This document shows positions 34,544 to 41,469 of a DNA stretch of 64,000 nt, piece after piece. Under the pieces are notes generated by a model. The model was not told the origin of the DNA and did no database searches. It saw nothing but the letters and a program-made list of their open reading frames with translations. The DNA is taken from positions 620,001 through 684,000 of the forward strand of contig NZ_CP046052.1 of assembly GCF_004802635.2 (NCBI RefSeq), given 5' to 3'. The DNA comes from Methylocystis heyeri (GTDB lineage: Bacteria > Pseudomonadota > Alphaproteobacteria > Rhizobiales > Beijerinckiaceae). Made by a program: the position numbers and the translations under genes. The stretch's first letter is position 1; the number at the start of each line of letters is the position of its first letter.

Positions 34544-35253
34544 GCCAGCGCCGCTTTCTGCAAGGCGACCAGATCGGCGACGCCTTTTTGCGCCAGCTCC
34601 AGCAGCGATTGAAGCTCCTGCGGAGAGAATACCGAGACTTCCGCGGTCGCCTGGATCTCGACGAGGCCGCCGGAGCCGGTGATCACGAAATTGGCGTCGG
34701 TCTGGGCCGTCGAGTCTTCGGCGTAGTCGAGGTCGGTGATCGGCTTGCCGTTGAAGATGCCGCAGGAAACCGCCGCGACATGGTCCCGCAGCGGGTTCTC
34801 CTTGATGATGGAGCGCGAGCGCATCCATTCGAAACAGTCGCGCAAGGCCAGCCAGGCGCCGGTGATCGAAGCCGTGCGCGTTCCGCCGTCGGCCTGGATC
34901 ACGTCGCAGTCGATCATGATCTGGCGCTCGCCGAGTTGGGGGAGGTTGGTCACGGCGCGCAAGGAACGGCCGATCAGTCGCTGGATTTCCTGCGTGCGGC
35001 CCGAGGGCTTGCCCGAGGTGGATTCCCGCTTGGTGCGGGTGTGGGTGGCGCGGGGAAGCATGGCGTATTCGGCCGTCACCCAGCCGCGCCCCTGGCCCCG
35101 CAGCCACGGCGGCGGCTTGTCCTCGAGCGTCGCCGTGCAGAGCACATGGGTGGAGCCGAATTTCACCAGACACGAGCCTTCCGCATAGCGGGCGACCCCG
35201 CGCTCGAAGCTGACCGGACGCATTTCGTCGAAAGCGCGTTTGCTGGGACGCAT
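34540..35253 (-). CDS. rph: Ribonuclease PH
   Basis: 237 residues, standard length. It trims tRNA 3' ends phosphorolytically. Motifs: [51 protein letters not shown], the phosphate-binding [20 protein letters not shown], and [19 protein letters not shown]. It overlaps rdgB by 4 nt. In many alphaproteobacteria hrcA-grpE lie divergently next to rph; here an EF-G paralogue occupies that place. Confidence 0.96.
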   Translation of the reverse strand: MRPSKRAFDEMRPVSFERGVARYAEGSCLVKFGSTHVLCTATLEDKPPPWLRGQGRGWVTAEYAMLPRATHTRTKRESTSGKPSGRTQEIQRLIGRSLRAVTNLPQLGERQIMIDCDVIQADGGTRTASITGAWLALRDCFEWMRSRSIIKENPLRDHVAAVSCGIFNGKPITDLDYAEDSTAQTDANFVITGSGGLVEIQATAEVSVFSPQELQSLLELAQKGVADLVALQKAALA

Positions 35254-35500
35254 AAAACCTGAGGCTCCTGAAGTGGGTGTGAAGCTTTCTAACGCGCTTT
35301 TCCCGGCGATGGAAGCGGAGGCGGGGAAAGGCGCGCTTGCTGCGCTGCGGCGTAATGCGTCCTGGTTTCGCCTTGCGCTTCAACCGGTCTGGTGGGACGA
35401 TCCGATGAACTAAGGAGCCGACCAACGGCGCCCTCGAGGACGCCTTCGCCGTATGCAAAGGGCTGCGTCGACATTCCGGCTCCGATGAAGGGAGCAGGCC

Positions 35501-37561
35501 ATGGGTGCAAACGCAAATGACCACGGCAGAAGAATTGGGGGGCCGCGACTCGTCGCCCTGATCGGCCCCTTCCAAAGCGGCAAATCAAAACTGTTCGAGG
35601 CTCTGCTGGCCCGGGTCGGGGCGGCGCGGGAAGGCGTCGCGGCGGCGGATTTGAGCCCCGAAGCCAAAGCCCATCAGATGAGCGTCGAGGCCAATATCGG
35701 CCATGCCGATTATCTCGGCGATCAATACACTTTCATCGACATCCCCGGATCGCTGGAGTTCTCGCACGAGGCCCGCTACGTGCTGCCTCTGGTCGACGCG
35801 GCCGTCGTCGTCTGCGAGGCCGATCCGCGCAAGGTCTTCTCGCTTCAGCTCGTGCTGCGCGAACTCGAGGAGCTGAAGGTTCCGCATTTTCTTTTTCTCA
35901 ACAAGGTGGACTCTGCGGCTTTCGGCGTTCGCGAGGCGCTGGCCATGCTCCAGCCGGCGTCGCGCACGCCGCTGCTGTTGCGCCAGATTCCGATATGGAA
36001 GAACGGCGTCGCCATCGGCTTCATCGATCTCGCGCTCGAGCGCGCCTATGTCTATCGCGAACACGCCCCTTCGGAAGTTGTCGCAATCCCCGCGGGCGAC
36101 GCGGCCCAGGAGAAGGAAGAGCGCTACTCCATGCTGGAGAGGCTGGCCGACTATGACGACCATCTGATGGAGGAGCTGATCGCGGAAATCGAGCCGCCGC
36201 GCGACGAAGTGTTCGACGACCTCGCCAAGGAGCTGCAGGCGGGACAAGTCGTTCCGCTGTTCATCGGATCGGCGCTGCGCGGCGCGGGCGTGACGCGCCT
36301 GCTGAAAGCCCTGCGACACGAGGCCCCCGGCGTCGTCCAGACCCGCGCGCGCCTCGGCGTCGCGGACAAGGGGCCGCCGCTCGCCCGCGTCCTGCGCACG
36401 ATCCACACCACCCATGGCGGCAAGCTTTCGCTCGCCCGGGTGCTGCGCGGGACTTTCGTCGACGGTCAGGCGGCGCTGTCTCCCGGCGGCGAAGACAAGA
36501 TCAGCGGCTTCTCCCGCCTTCTCGGGGGGGCCGTCTCCAAGCGCAGCGAAGCCTCCGAAGGCGATACGCTGGCCTTCGGCCATCTGGAAAACGCGGCGAC
36601 CGGAGACAGCCTGAGCGGCGATCCGCGCTCCGGCGCCAAAGACGCCGTGCGCTCCTCGATCGCGCCGCCGGCGCCGGTGCATGCGCTCGCCCTGAAGGCC
36701 AAGGACCGAAAGGACGAGATGAAGCTCGCCAGCGCCATAGCCAAGCTCGTCGATGAAGACCCGGCGCTGGTCTATGTCCACGATCAGGCCATGTCCGAGA
36801 TCAAATTGCTGGGGCAGGGCGAGATGCATCTGCGTGTGGCGCTCGAGCGTCTGGCGTCGCGCTTCGGCGTCGCGGTCGAGGCCCTCAGGCCGGCGGTGGC
36901 CTATAAGGAGACTATCCGCAAAAGCGTCGCGGTGCGCGGCCGCCACAAGAAGCAATCGGGCGGGCATGGACAGTTCGGCGATGTCGCGCTGGAGGTCGCC
37001 CCGCGACCTCGCGGCTCGGGTTTCGCCTTCTCCGAGCGCGTGCATGGCGGCGCGGTGCCGAGGCAGTATTTTTCCTCGGTCGAGGCCGGATGCGCAGACG
37101 CGCTCGCCCATGGTCCCTTGGGCTTTCCCGTTGTCGATGTCGAGGCGGTGCTGACCGACGGCTCCTATCACACCGTCGACTCGTCGGACATGGCCTTCCG
37201 GACGGCGGCGCGCATCGGCATGAGCGAGGCGCTCGCGCTCGGCGACTCTGTGCTGCTGGAGCCGATGCTGGCGGTCACGATCTACACGCCGAGCGAGGGC
37301 ATGTCGCGCGCCACCGGCATCGTCTCGGGAAGGCGGGGCCAGATCCTGGGGTTTGGCCCGCGCGAAGGCTGGGACGGCTGGGACCGGCTGGAGGCGATCA
37401 TTCCCGAGGCCGAGATGGACAACCTGATCGTGGAGCTGCGCTCGGCGACGGCCGGGGCGGGCTTCTACGAGGCCCGCTTCGACCATCTCGCCGAGGTGAC
37501 GGGGCGCCTCGCGCGTGAGGTCGTCGCCGCCCACGGCGGGAGGGCTCACACCGCGGCGTGA
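35501..37561 (+). CDS. EF-G-like translational GTPase paralogue
   Basis: 686 residues, a little shorter than canonical EF-G (about 690-700). GTPase motifs are G1 GPFQSGKSKL, G3 DIPG and G4 NKVD, so G1 lacks the usual HVDHGKT/HIDAGKT histidine and the catalytic region reads IPGSLEF instead of DTPGHVDF. Domains II-V follow (RVLRGTFVDG; PVHALALKAKDRKDEMKL; GQGEMHLRVALERL; HGQFGDVAL; EPMLAVTIYTPSEGMSRATG). It is not the main elongation factor; such paralogues may act in ribosome recycling or stress. GGGAG upstream supports the ATG. It is divergent from rph. Confidence 0.88.
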   Translation: MGANANDHGRRIGGPRLVALIGPFQSGKSKLFEALLARVGAAREGVAAADLSPEAKAHQMSVEANIGHADYLGDQYTFIDIPGSLEFSHEARYVLPLVDAAVVVCEADPRKVFSLQLVLRELEELKVPHFLFLNKVDSAAFGVREALAMLQPASRTPLLLRQIPIWKNGVAIGFIDLALERAYVYREHAPSEVVAIPAGDAAQEKEERYSMLERLADYDDHLMEELIAEIEPPRDEVFDDLAKELQAGQVVPLFIGSALRGAGVTRLLKALRHEAPGVVQTRARLGVADKGPPLARVLRTIHTTHGGKLSLARVLRGTFVDGQAALSPGGEDKISGFSRLLGGAVSKRSEASEGDTLAFGHLENAATGDSLSGDPRSGAKDAVRSSIAPPAPVHALALKAKDRKDEMKLASAIAKLVDEDPALVYVHDQAMSEIKLLGQGEMHLRVALERLASRFGVAVEALRPAVAYKETIRKSVAVRGRHKKQSGGHGQFGDVALEVAPRPRGSGFAFSERVHGGAVPRQYFSSVEAGCADALAHGPLGFPVVDVEAVLTDGSYHTVDSSDMAFRTAARIGMSEALALGDSVLLEPMLAVTIYTPSEGMSRATGIVSGRRGQILGFGPREGWDGWDRLEAIIPEAEMDNLIVELRSATAGAGFYEARFDHLAEVTGRLAREVVAAHGGRAHTAA

Positions 37562-37732
37562 GGGGCGGTTAGACGGCGGGGTAGGGGCGACGACCGTTTG
37601 GCGTGAGTCGCCCCGACCTTCCCCGAGCGCGGGAGGTTGCCGCGCGGGATGCGGCGGCGTGAAATACGCAAAAACCCTAGATCAACCACCCCCCGCGTGG
37701 GCGACAGGCGCGGGGAAATAACGGGGGCGCAA

Positions 37733-37849
37733 TCAGTTGCAGCCGCTGCCGCAATCGGCGACGGCGGGTTGGGCGGTCAGGGTCGAGACGGCCGCGACGC
37801 CGCCGGTCAGGGCCAGAGCGAGCAGGGCGAGGGCGAGCAATTTGCGCAT
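37733..37849 (-). CDS. 38-aa exported small peptide
   Basis: Translated as MRKLLALALLALALTGGVAA, VSTLTAQPAVA then DCGSGCN. The first 30 or so residues form a clean signal peptide, leaving a mature tail of only seven to eight residues with two cysteines (DCGSGCN). AGGAG lies a few bases upstream of the ATG. A closely related sequence lies immediately upstream, as a truncated remnant (37864-37938). The presence of a twin supports a real, once-duplicated gene. Function unknown; candidates are a metal- or redox-related secreted micro-peptide or a lipid-anchored leader. Confidence 0.6.
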   Translation of the reverse strand: MRKLLALALLALALTGGVAAVSTLTAQPAVADCGSGCN

Positions 37850-37863
37850 GAAGGGCTCCTAAA

Positions 37864-37938
37864 TCAGTTGCCGCCGTCGTTGCCGCTTAGATCCGCCAGG
37901 GCCGGGGCCGCCGTCATCGTCGAGACGGTGCCCACGCC
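37864..37938 (-). pseudogene. 5'-truncated twin of the 38-aa peptide gene
   Basis: The minus strand encodes GVGTVSTMTAAPALADLSGN then DGGN and a stop, aligning with the C-terminal two thirds of the neighbouring peptide (GGVAAVSTLTAQPAVADCGS). The start codon and first half of the signal peptide are missing. Upstream, in the same frame, lies the TGA of the AT-rich gene at 37939, so the remnant begins exactly at the boundary of the foreign-looking segment. The cysteines of the twin are replaced by L/S and D/G residues. Confidence 0.6.
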
Positions 37939-39051
37939 TCAAAGAAAGTTCGCACAGAGGCAAAGCACGTTGGCCGGACTAGCTAGTTGGTCACAGCTCC
38001 AAGGGGAGTCGTTCGGCGGCGCTAATTTCGCAGCGACGCACGTGCCGGCCCCTTCTGGGGTTGTCCACCTAGTTGCGTCTCTACAAAACTGACCACAAGT
38101 GGCCATCCCGTTATTACCAGCCTTCCAAAAAAGTTTTAGCTTGGATTTGTTGGCGTCTTCCAGAAGCTTAATTCTTGTATCTAGGGCATCTATTTGTTTC
38201 GAGTTAGTTGAGGTTGAGCTGCTTAGCAGGTCTAATTGACTCTGAATGTTATGCAATGTCCCTTCGATGCTTGCTATTCTATCATCAGGTGTTATCAGTC
38301 TTGATATACCGATTAATGGAATTGTTATGCTTTGAGCATCTGTGGCAATAGTTACAAGTCCTTCCGGAAATGTCTTGCTTACATCATGTGTTTTCTGATC
38401 AGTAACCATATGCGGATTTCGATCGCAAGTTACCGTTACATTACTACCAGATGCCAATTGGAACGGTTTTTTGATGTCAGTCTGATCCTTGTAGCTGACA
38501 GAGCAAACTGCAACTCTTTTTATTAATCCAGATGGGTCAAGAAGATTCGAGTCAGCACTAACTATAACGCTGCTAAACGTAATGTTGCCTGGGCCATTCC
38601 AGACAAATGAAGAGCTGAACGAATTTTCTACATAAGTTAGAGATTTCAAGTGGAACTGTGTCGAGTCATAACATGCCTTCAAAGCGTCAACGGACTGCTG
38701 AGATACGATCTGACTCTGCTGTATTCCCATAGAACTAAGGTATTCCTTACCGTAATGTCCATGGCATTGCTTTTCCTGTTCTTCTTGTATTTCTTGTTCA
38801 CTTGCTTGTGCTTTTCCTGAAAACACGTTGTAGCTTGCTTCGATTTGAGCTGCTCGTGCTCCGCTTTGTTTTCTATATTTTTCTGAGCAAAATGACGCCA
38901 TATTTATTTGTTCAGTGGTGAGCTGGCTGTAATTGTAATTGGTATTATAATTTATATATTTCAGTATATCTTCACATCCTCCTGCCTGTGCGGCTGCTGG
39001 AATAATAACATATATTAATGTCGCTACTGCTCCTAATAAAGTTTTGTTCAT
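37939..39051 (-). CDS. Secreted Cys-rich protein of AT-rich, foreign-looking DNA
   Basis: 370 residues. The start MNKTLLGAVATLIYVIIPAA begins a signal peptide (cut near AQA). The mature part is Ser/Gln/Asn-rich with several cysteines; residues about 265-310 form a short coiled coil (RIASIEGTLHNIQSQLDLLS, DALDTRIKLLEDANK). The last 55 residues form a cysteine-dense module (MATCGQFCRDATRW, GAGTCVAAK, WSCDQL, LCLCANF) that resembles a small secreted Cys domain repeated in other bacterial proteins (recollection; unnamed). Base composition is far lower in GC than neighbours and A/T-ending codons abound, so recent transfer is likely. A putative promoter lies about 200 nt upstream. Function unknown. 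Confidence 0.75.
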   Translation of the reverse strand: MNKTLLGAVATLIYVIIPAAAQAGGCEDILKYINYNTNYNYSQLTTEQINMASFCSEKYRKQSGARAAQIEASYNVFSGKAQASEQEIQEEQEKQCHGHYGKEYLSSMGIQQSQIVSQQSVDALKACYDSTQFHLKSLTYVENSFSSSFVWNGPGNITFSSVIVSADSNLLDPSGLIKRVAVCSVSYKDQTDIKKPFQLASGSNVTVTCDRNPHMVTDQKTHDVSKTFPEGLVTIATDAQSITIPLIGISRLITPDDRIASIEGTLHNIQSQLDLLSSSTSTNSKQIDALDTRIKLLEDANKSKLKLFWKAGNNGMATCGQFCRDATRWTTPEGAGTCVAAKLAPPNDSPWSCDQLASPANVLCLCANFL

Positions 39052-39248
39052 TGCTCTCCACTCCAATTAGCTGCTTCCGGGCAGTGCCAGAGCGTCGCTA
39101 CCCGTTCGGTCTCCATTGATGGATTGCGACAGCTTCGACTGGATGGCGCGAGCGTGTCAAGGGAGACCCGAGAAGCCTCTTGGGCGACAGCAGCATTCGC
39201 GAATCGAACGAGCATCGCATCTCAAGTCTAACCCTTTTCGGTCTTGGG

Positions 39249-39277
39249 TATATATGATAATATCCCTTATATAACAA
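39249..39277 (-). promoter_or_regulatory. Putative sigma70 promoter of the AT-rich gene
   Basis: On the minus strand TTGTTA (39277-39272) and TATATA (39254-39249) are separated by exactly 17 nt. Each matches the consensus at four of six positions. The predicted transcript has a leader of about 190 nt before the 39051 start. Confidence 0.45.
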
Positions 39278-39543
39278 AGGCATGCGCTCTCGCTCATTTA
39301 TGATGGGCCTTATACGACTTCTGGCGCGCGATCACCCGGAGCGTAGGAATAGCGAATGACCAGGCCGGGCGTGGGTGTTGGAAACGTCACGCGGTTACGG
39401 TTTCAGCTCATGGTCAAACGCTGGTCGAGGTGCCCGAAGTGAGCATCACCCTCTTGCCGTGCAAAAGCGGGGGCACAAGGCGCAAGATAGGGCTGTATTT
39501 CACCCCACCCCGCCGCTTTGCGGCGACCCTCCCCCCTCGTCCA

Positions 39544-39566
39544 GAGGAGCCCGCATAGCGGGCGTC
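39544..39566. repeat. 23-nt dispersed repeat GAGGAGCCCG...AGCGGGCGTC, copy 2
   Basis: Same element as 21077-21099. Here it is followed by TCTCGAAGGACG, a longer version of a palindromic repeat typical of Hyphomicrobiales intergenic DNA. Confidence 0.75.
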
Positions 39567-39669
39567 TCGAAGGACGGGGAGGACAAATGATCCTCGCCCT
39601 TCGAGACGGCCTCTTTCGATGCCTCCTCAGGGCGAGGGGTTCTGCAAGATCAACTGCGCCGCTTCCCCC

Positions 39670-40308
39670 TCACCAGCGTAGGAAGCGGGGGCCGAGCGCA
39701 TAGCCCGCCGCGACCACCATGGCGATCGCGAGCGAATACCAGGTCGCGCCGAAAAGAGGGCTGTCGTCGGTGCAGTGAAACGCATAAAGCGCCGCGCCGA
39801 TGCTGCTCGCCAGAAGTCCCGCCGCGGCGCCCGCGATTCTCGTATTCGAGGGCGCTCCCCGGCGCAGCGCCAGAAAGAGGCAGAACAGCGGCCCGGCCGA
39901 AAGCAAGGGGATCAGCACGAGGCAATATCTGGCGTAGTGCCCGATCAGTTTCGGCCACCAGCTCGACATCGGCGAAAGCGAGAGTTCCGCAATCACGCCC
40001 AGCCCGAGCAAGGCGGGTCCCGCGAGAAGCGCCCATCCCCAGACGCCGACGGATTGGCCGGGAACGCCCAATCGCGGCAGGACCTTAGCGCTGGTTACGA
40101 CCAGCGCCAGCGTGACCGCCACCTTCAGCCAAAGCCGCGGCGTGGCGGCCGCTGCGGCGAGATCCGGCCTCAAATGGATGGCGGAAAAGAAAAGCAGCGC
40201 CGCCAGTGAGGCTCCCGCGAGCAGCGAGATTGCAAAGATCAGGGAGAAACGAGCCTGCCGCGCGGCGTTGTCGGCGACGAGGGCGTTGATCAGATCTTCC
40301 GTTTTCAT
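39670..40308 (-). CDS. nrsF: NrsF family anti-sigma factor (membrane)
   Basis: 212 residues with about six transmembrane helices (DUF1109/NrsF). In Caulobacter and Bradyrhizobium such proteins hold SigF at the membrane and release it on oxidative or metal stress through conserved cysteines; Cys residues here lie in HYARYCLVL, GPLFCLFLAL and YAFHCTDDSP. The start ATG overlaps the sigF stop (ATGA), so the pair is translationally coupled. It ends next to a repeat-rich intergenic region. Confidence 0.9.
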   Translation of the reverse strand: MKTEDLINALVADNAARQARFSLIFAISLLAGASLAALLFFSAIHLRPDLAAAAATPRLWLKVAVTLALVVTSAKVLPRLGVPGQSVGVWGWALLAGPALLGLGVIAELSLSPMSSWWPKLIGHYARYCLVLIPLLSAGPLFCLFLALRRGAPSNTRIAGAAAGLLASSIGAALYAFHCTDDSPLFGATWYSLAIAMVVAAGYALGPRFLRW

Positions 40309-40874
40309 TGGCCGTCTCCCCGATAAAGGGACGCGAGCGCCTTGATCGCTCTGTGCAACGCCACTCTCACCGCCCCTTCGCTCATGGCCAGCCGATCGGC
40401 GGTTTCCTTTATCGAACGCCCCTCCATCGACAGGGAGCGCACCAGGTCGCGCTGACGGGGCCCAAGCTGTTCAAGCATTCGATCGAGATCGCTCCGGTCC
40501 ATGGAATTGCCGTCGCTCGGGGCGGGCAGAATTTCCGCCATGTCGTCGATCGGCAGGTTGACGCCGTTGCCCCGGCGGCGGCGCGCATCGATCAGCTTGT
40601 TCCGGGCTATCGCCATGATCCATGGCGCGATCGGCCGCTCGGGGTCCCATGTGTGCCGTTTGAGATGGATCGCGAGCAAGGTCTCCTGCACCACATCCTC
40701 GGCCTCTCCGCCGTCGAGGCCAATGCGGGCGCATTTGCGGCGGGCGGCCGATCGCAGGACCGGAGCCAGAGATTCCAGAAACCGGCGATAGGCGTCGTCG
40801 TCGCCTCCAATCGCCTCGCGCATCAGGCGCGCCCATTCTTCGGCTTCTCCATCTGAGTGCAAGCGCCGCTCCAT
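40305..40874 (-). CDS. sigF: ECF sigma factor SigF
   Basis: 189 residues. Region sigma2 (about 20-90: DDDAYRRFLESLAPVLRSAA, EDVVQETLLAIH, PIAPWIMAIARNKLIDARRR) and region sigma4 (about 125-185: LGPRQRDLVRSLSMEGRSIK, ADRLAMSEGAVRVALHRAIK) are both intact. It directs transcription of a small metal/oxidative stress regulon from GTAACC-N16-CGAA-type promoters in relatives. It is coupled to nrsF. Divergent, 175 nt away, is a BufA2 gene with a matching promoter, so it is its likely activator. A downstream ATG (codon 18, MREAIGGDD) is an alternative start. Confidence 0.93.
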   Translation of the reverse strand: MERRLHSDGEAEEWARLMREAIGGDDDAYRRFLESLAPVLRSAARRKCARIGLDGGEAEDVVQETLLAIHLKRHTWDPERPIAPWIMAIARNKLIDARRRRGNGVNLPIDDMAEILPAPSDGNSMDRSDLDRMLEQLGPRQRDLVRSLSMEGRSIKETADRLAMSEGAVRVALHRAIKALASLYRGDGQ

Positions 40875-40876
40875 TC

Positions 40877-40902
40877 CTCGTTCGAAGCCGCGCCTTTGTT
40901 AC
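40877..40902 (-). promoter_or_regulatory. Possible SigF-type promoter of sigF-nrsF
   Basis: On the minus strand GTAACA (40902-40897), 16 nt, then CGAG (40880-40877). It differs from GTAACC-N16-CGAA at one base in each box. Transcription would begin at or just inside the annotated start codon, which would favour a leaderless message or the internal ATG. It suggests autoregulation. Confidence 0.45.
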
Positions 40903-40945
40903 ATCAGCCTGCCGCCGACGGTCCAGAATTCTGCGCGCCGCCCAT

Positions 40946-40971
40946 GTAACGGCCGGGCGCGGCTGCGCGAA
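40946..40971 (+). promoter_or_regulatory. SigF-type promoter of the bufferin gene
   Basis: GTAACG (40946-40951), exactly 16 nt, CGAA (40968-40971). This matches the Caulobacter/Bradyrhizobium SigF consensus GTAACC-N16-CGAA at all but one base. The bufA2 start lies about 78 nt downstream. Confidence 0.8.
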
Positions 40972-41049
40972 GAGGTTGTTGCGCCTCGTCGGCCAAGGCC
41001 GGATCGGGGCGCTCTTCGATTGTGGAAGAAATTTCTCGGGAGAAAGACA

Positions 41050-41310
41050 ATGAAAGTGAGAATAGTTTCGGGCGCCGCGGCGGCCAGCGCGGCCATCGCC
41101 TTGGCTTTGAGCGGCATGGCGGCGACTCCCGCCGCCGCCAAGAAGGCGGCCAAGACCGTCCATTGCACGGGCGGCAACGCCTGCAAGGGAATGAGCGCCT
41201 GCAAGAGCGCCAACAACAGCTGCAAAGGACAGAACTCCTGCAAGGGGCAGGGGTGGACGCGGGCGAAATCGAAGGCCGCCTGCGAAAAGTCTGGCGGCGC
41301 CGAAGGTTGA
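41050..41310 (+). CDS. bufA2: BufA2 family periplasmic bufferin-type metallophore precursor
   Basis: 86 residues. The signal peptide (1-30, ATPAAA) is followed by a mature peptide with six cysteines at 39, 45, 51, 58, 64 and 79, mostly in the motif C-K-G/S (NACKGMSACKSANNSCKGQ, NSCKGQGW). This is the BufA2 bufferin pattern. Bufferins are ribosomal peptides whose cysteines can be modified by a DUF692 (MNIO) enzyme BufB with BufC and which buffer copper and other metals in the periplasm. No bufB/bufC/bufD gene accompanies it. GGGAGA precedes the ATG at 41050. A SigF promoter upstream and a terminator downstream show it is monocistronic. Confidence 0.88.
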   Translation: MKVRIVSGAAAASAAIALALSGMAATPAAAKKAAKTVHCTGGNACKGMSACKSANNSCKGQNSCKGQGWTRAKSKAACEKSGGAEG

Positions 41311-41315
41311 TCGAC

Positions 41316-41347
41316 AGCCGGGCGGGCGCGCGAAAGTCCGCCCGGCT
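41316..41347 (+). terminator. Terminator after bufA2
   Basis: Arms AGCCGGGCGG and CCGCCCGGCT (10 bp, loop of 12) lie 5 nt after the stop and are followed by CTTCTATT. It separates bufA2 from the glycosylphosphotransferase gene. Confidence 0.7.
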
Positions 41348-41469
41348 CTTCTATTGGAAAAACTGGGGTTCTTCGAGAGTAATCAAATCTTTACCCGGTG
41401 TGGGCGATCGTTGCCCCGTTCCGGCGCGAGGGGCGCCGTTCGCCATTTGCGGGTTAAAGTCGAAGAGCC

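Larger units (their letters stand above)
39052..39669. other. Non-coding stretch upstream of the AT-rich gene
   Basis: 618 nt. 39220-39300 is very AT-rich (GTATATATGATAATATCCCTTATATAAC) and holds the putative promoter below. From about 39330 composition returns to the GC-rich host style and includes a dispersed repeat (39544-39566) with CTTCGAGA/CGAAGGAC flanks. No gene is supported; short frames here lack homology. Confidence 0.6.

Noticed and set aside
34544-35575. Extension of the RdgB frame through rph
   Set aside because: It is out of frame with RNase PH, and the GTG at 34543 overlapping the rph stop explains the start.
39098-39283. 61-codon minus-strand frame upstream of the AT-rich gene
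   Set aside because: No ribosome binding site, no homology, and it overlaps the likely promoter region.
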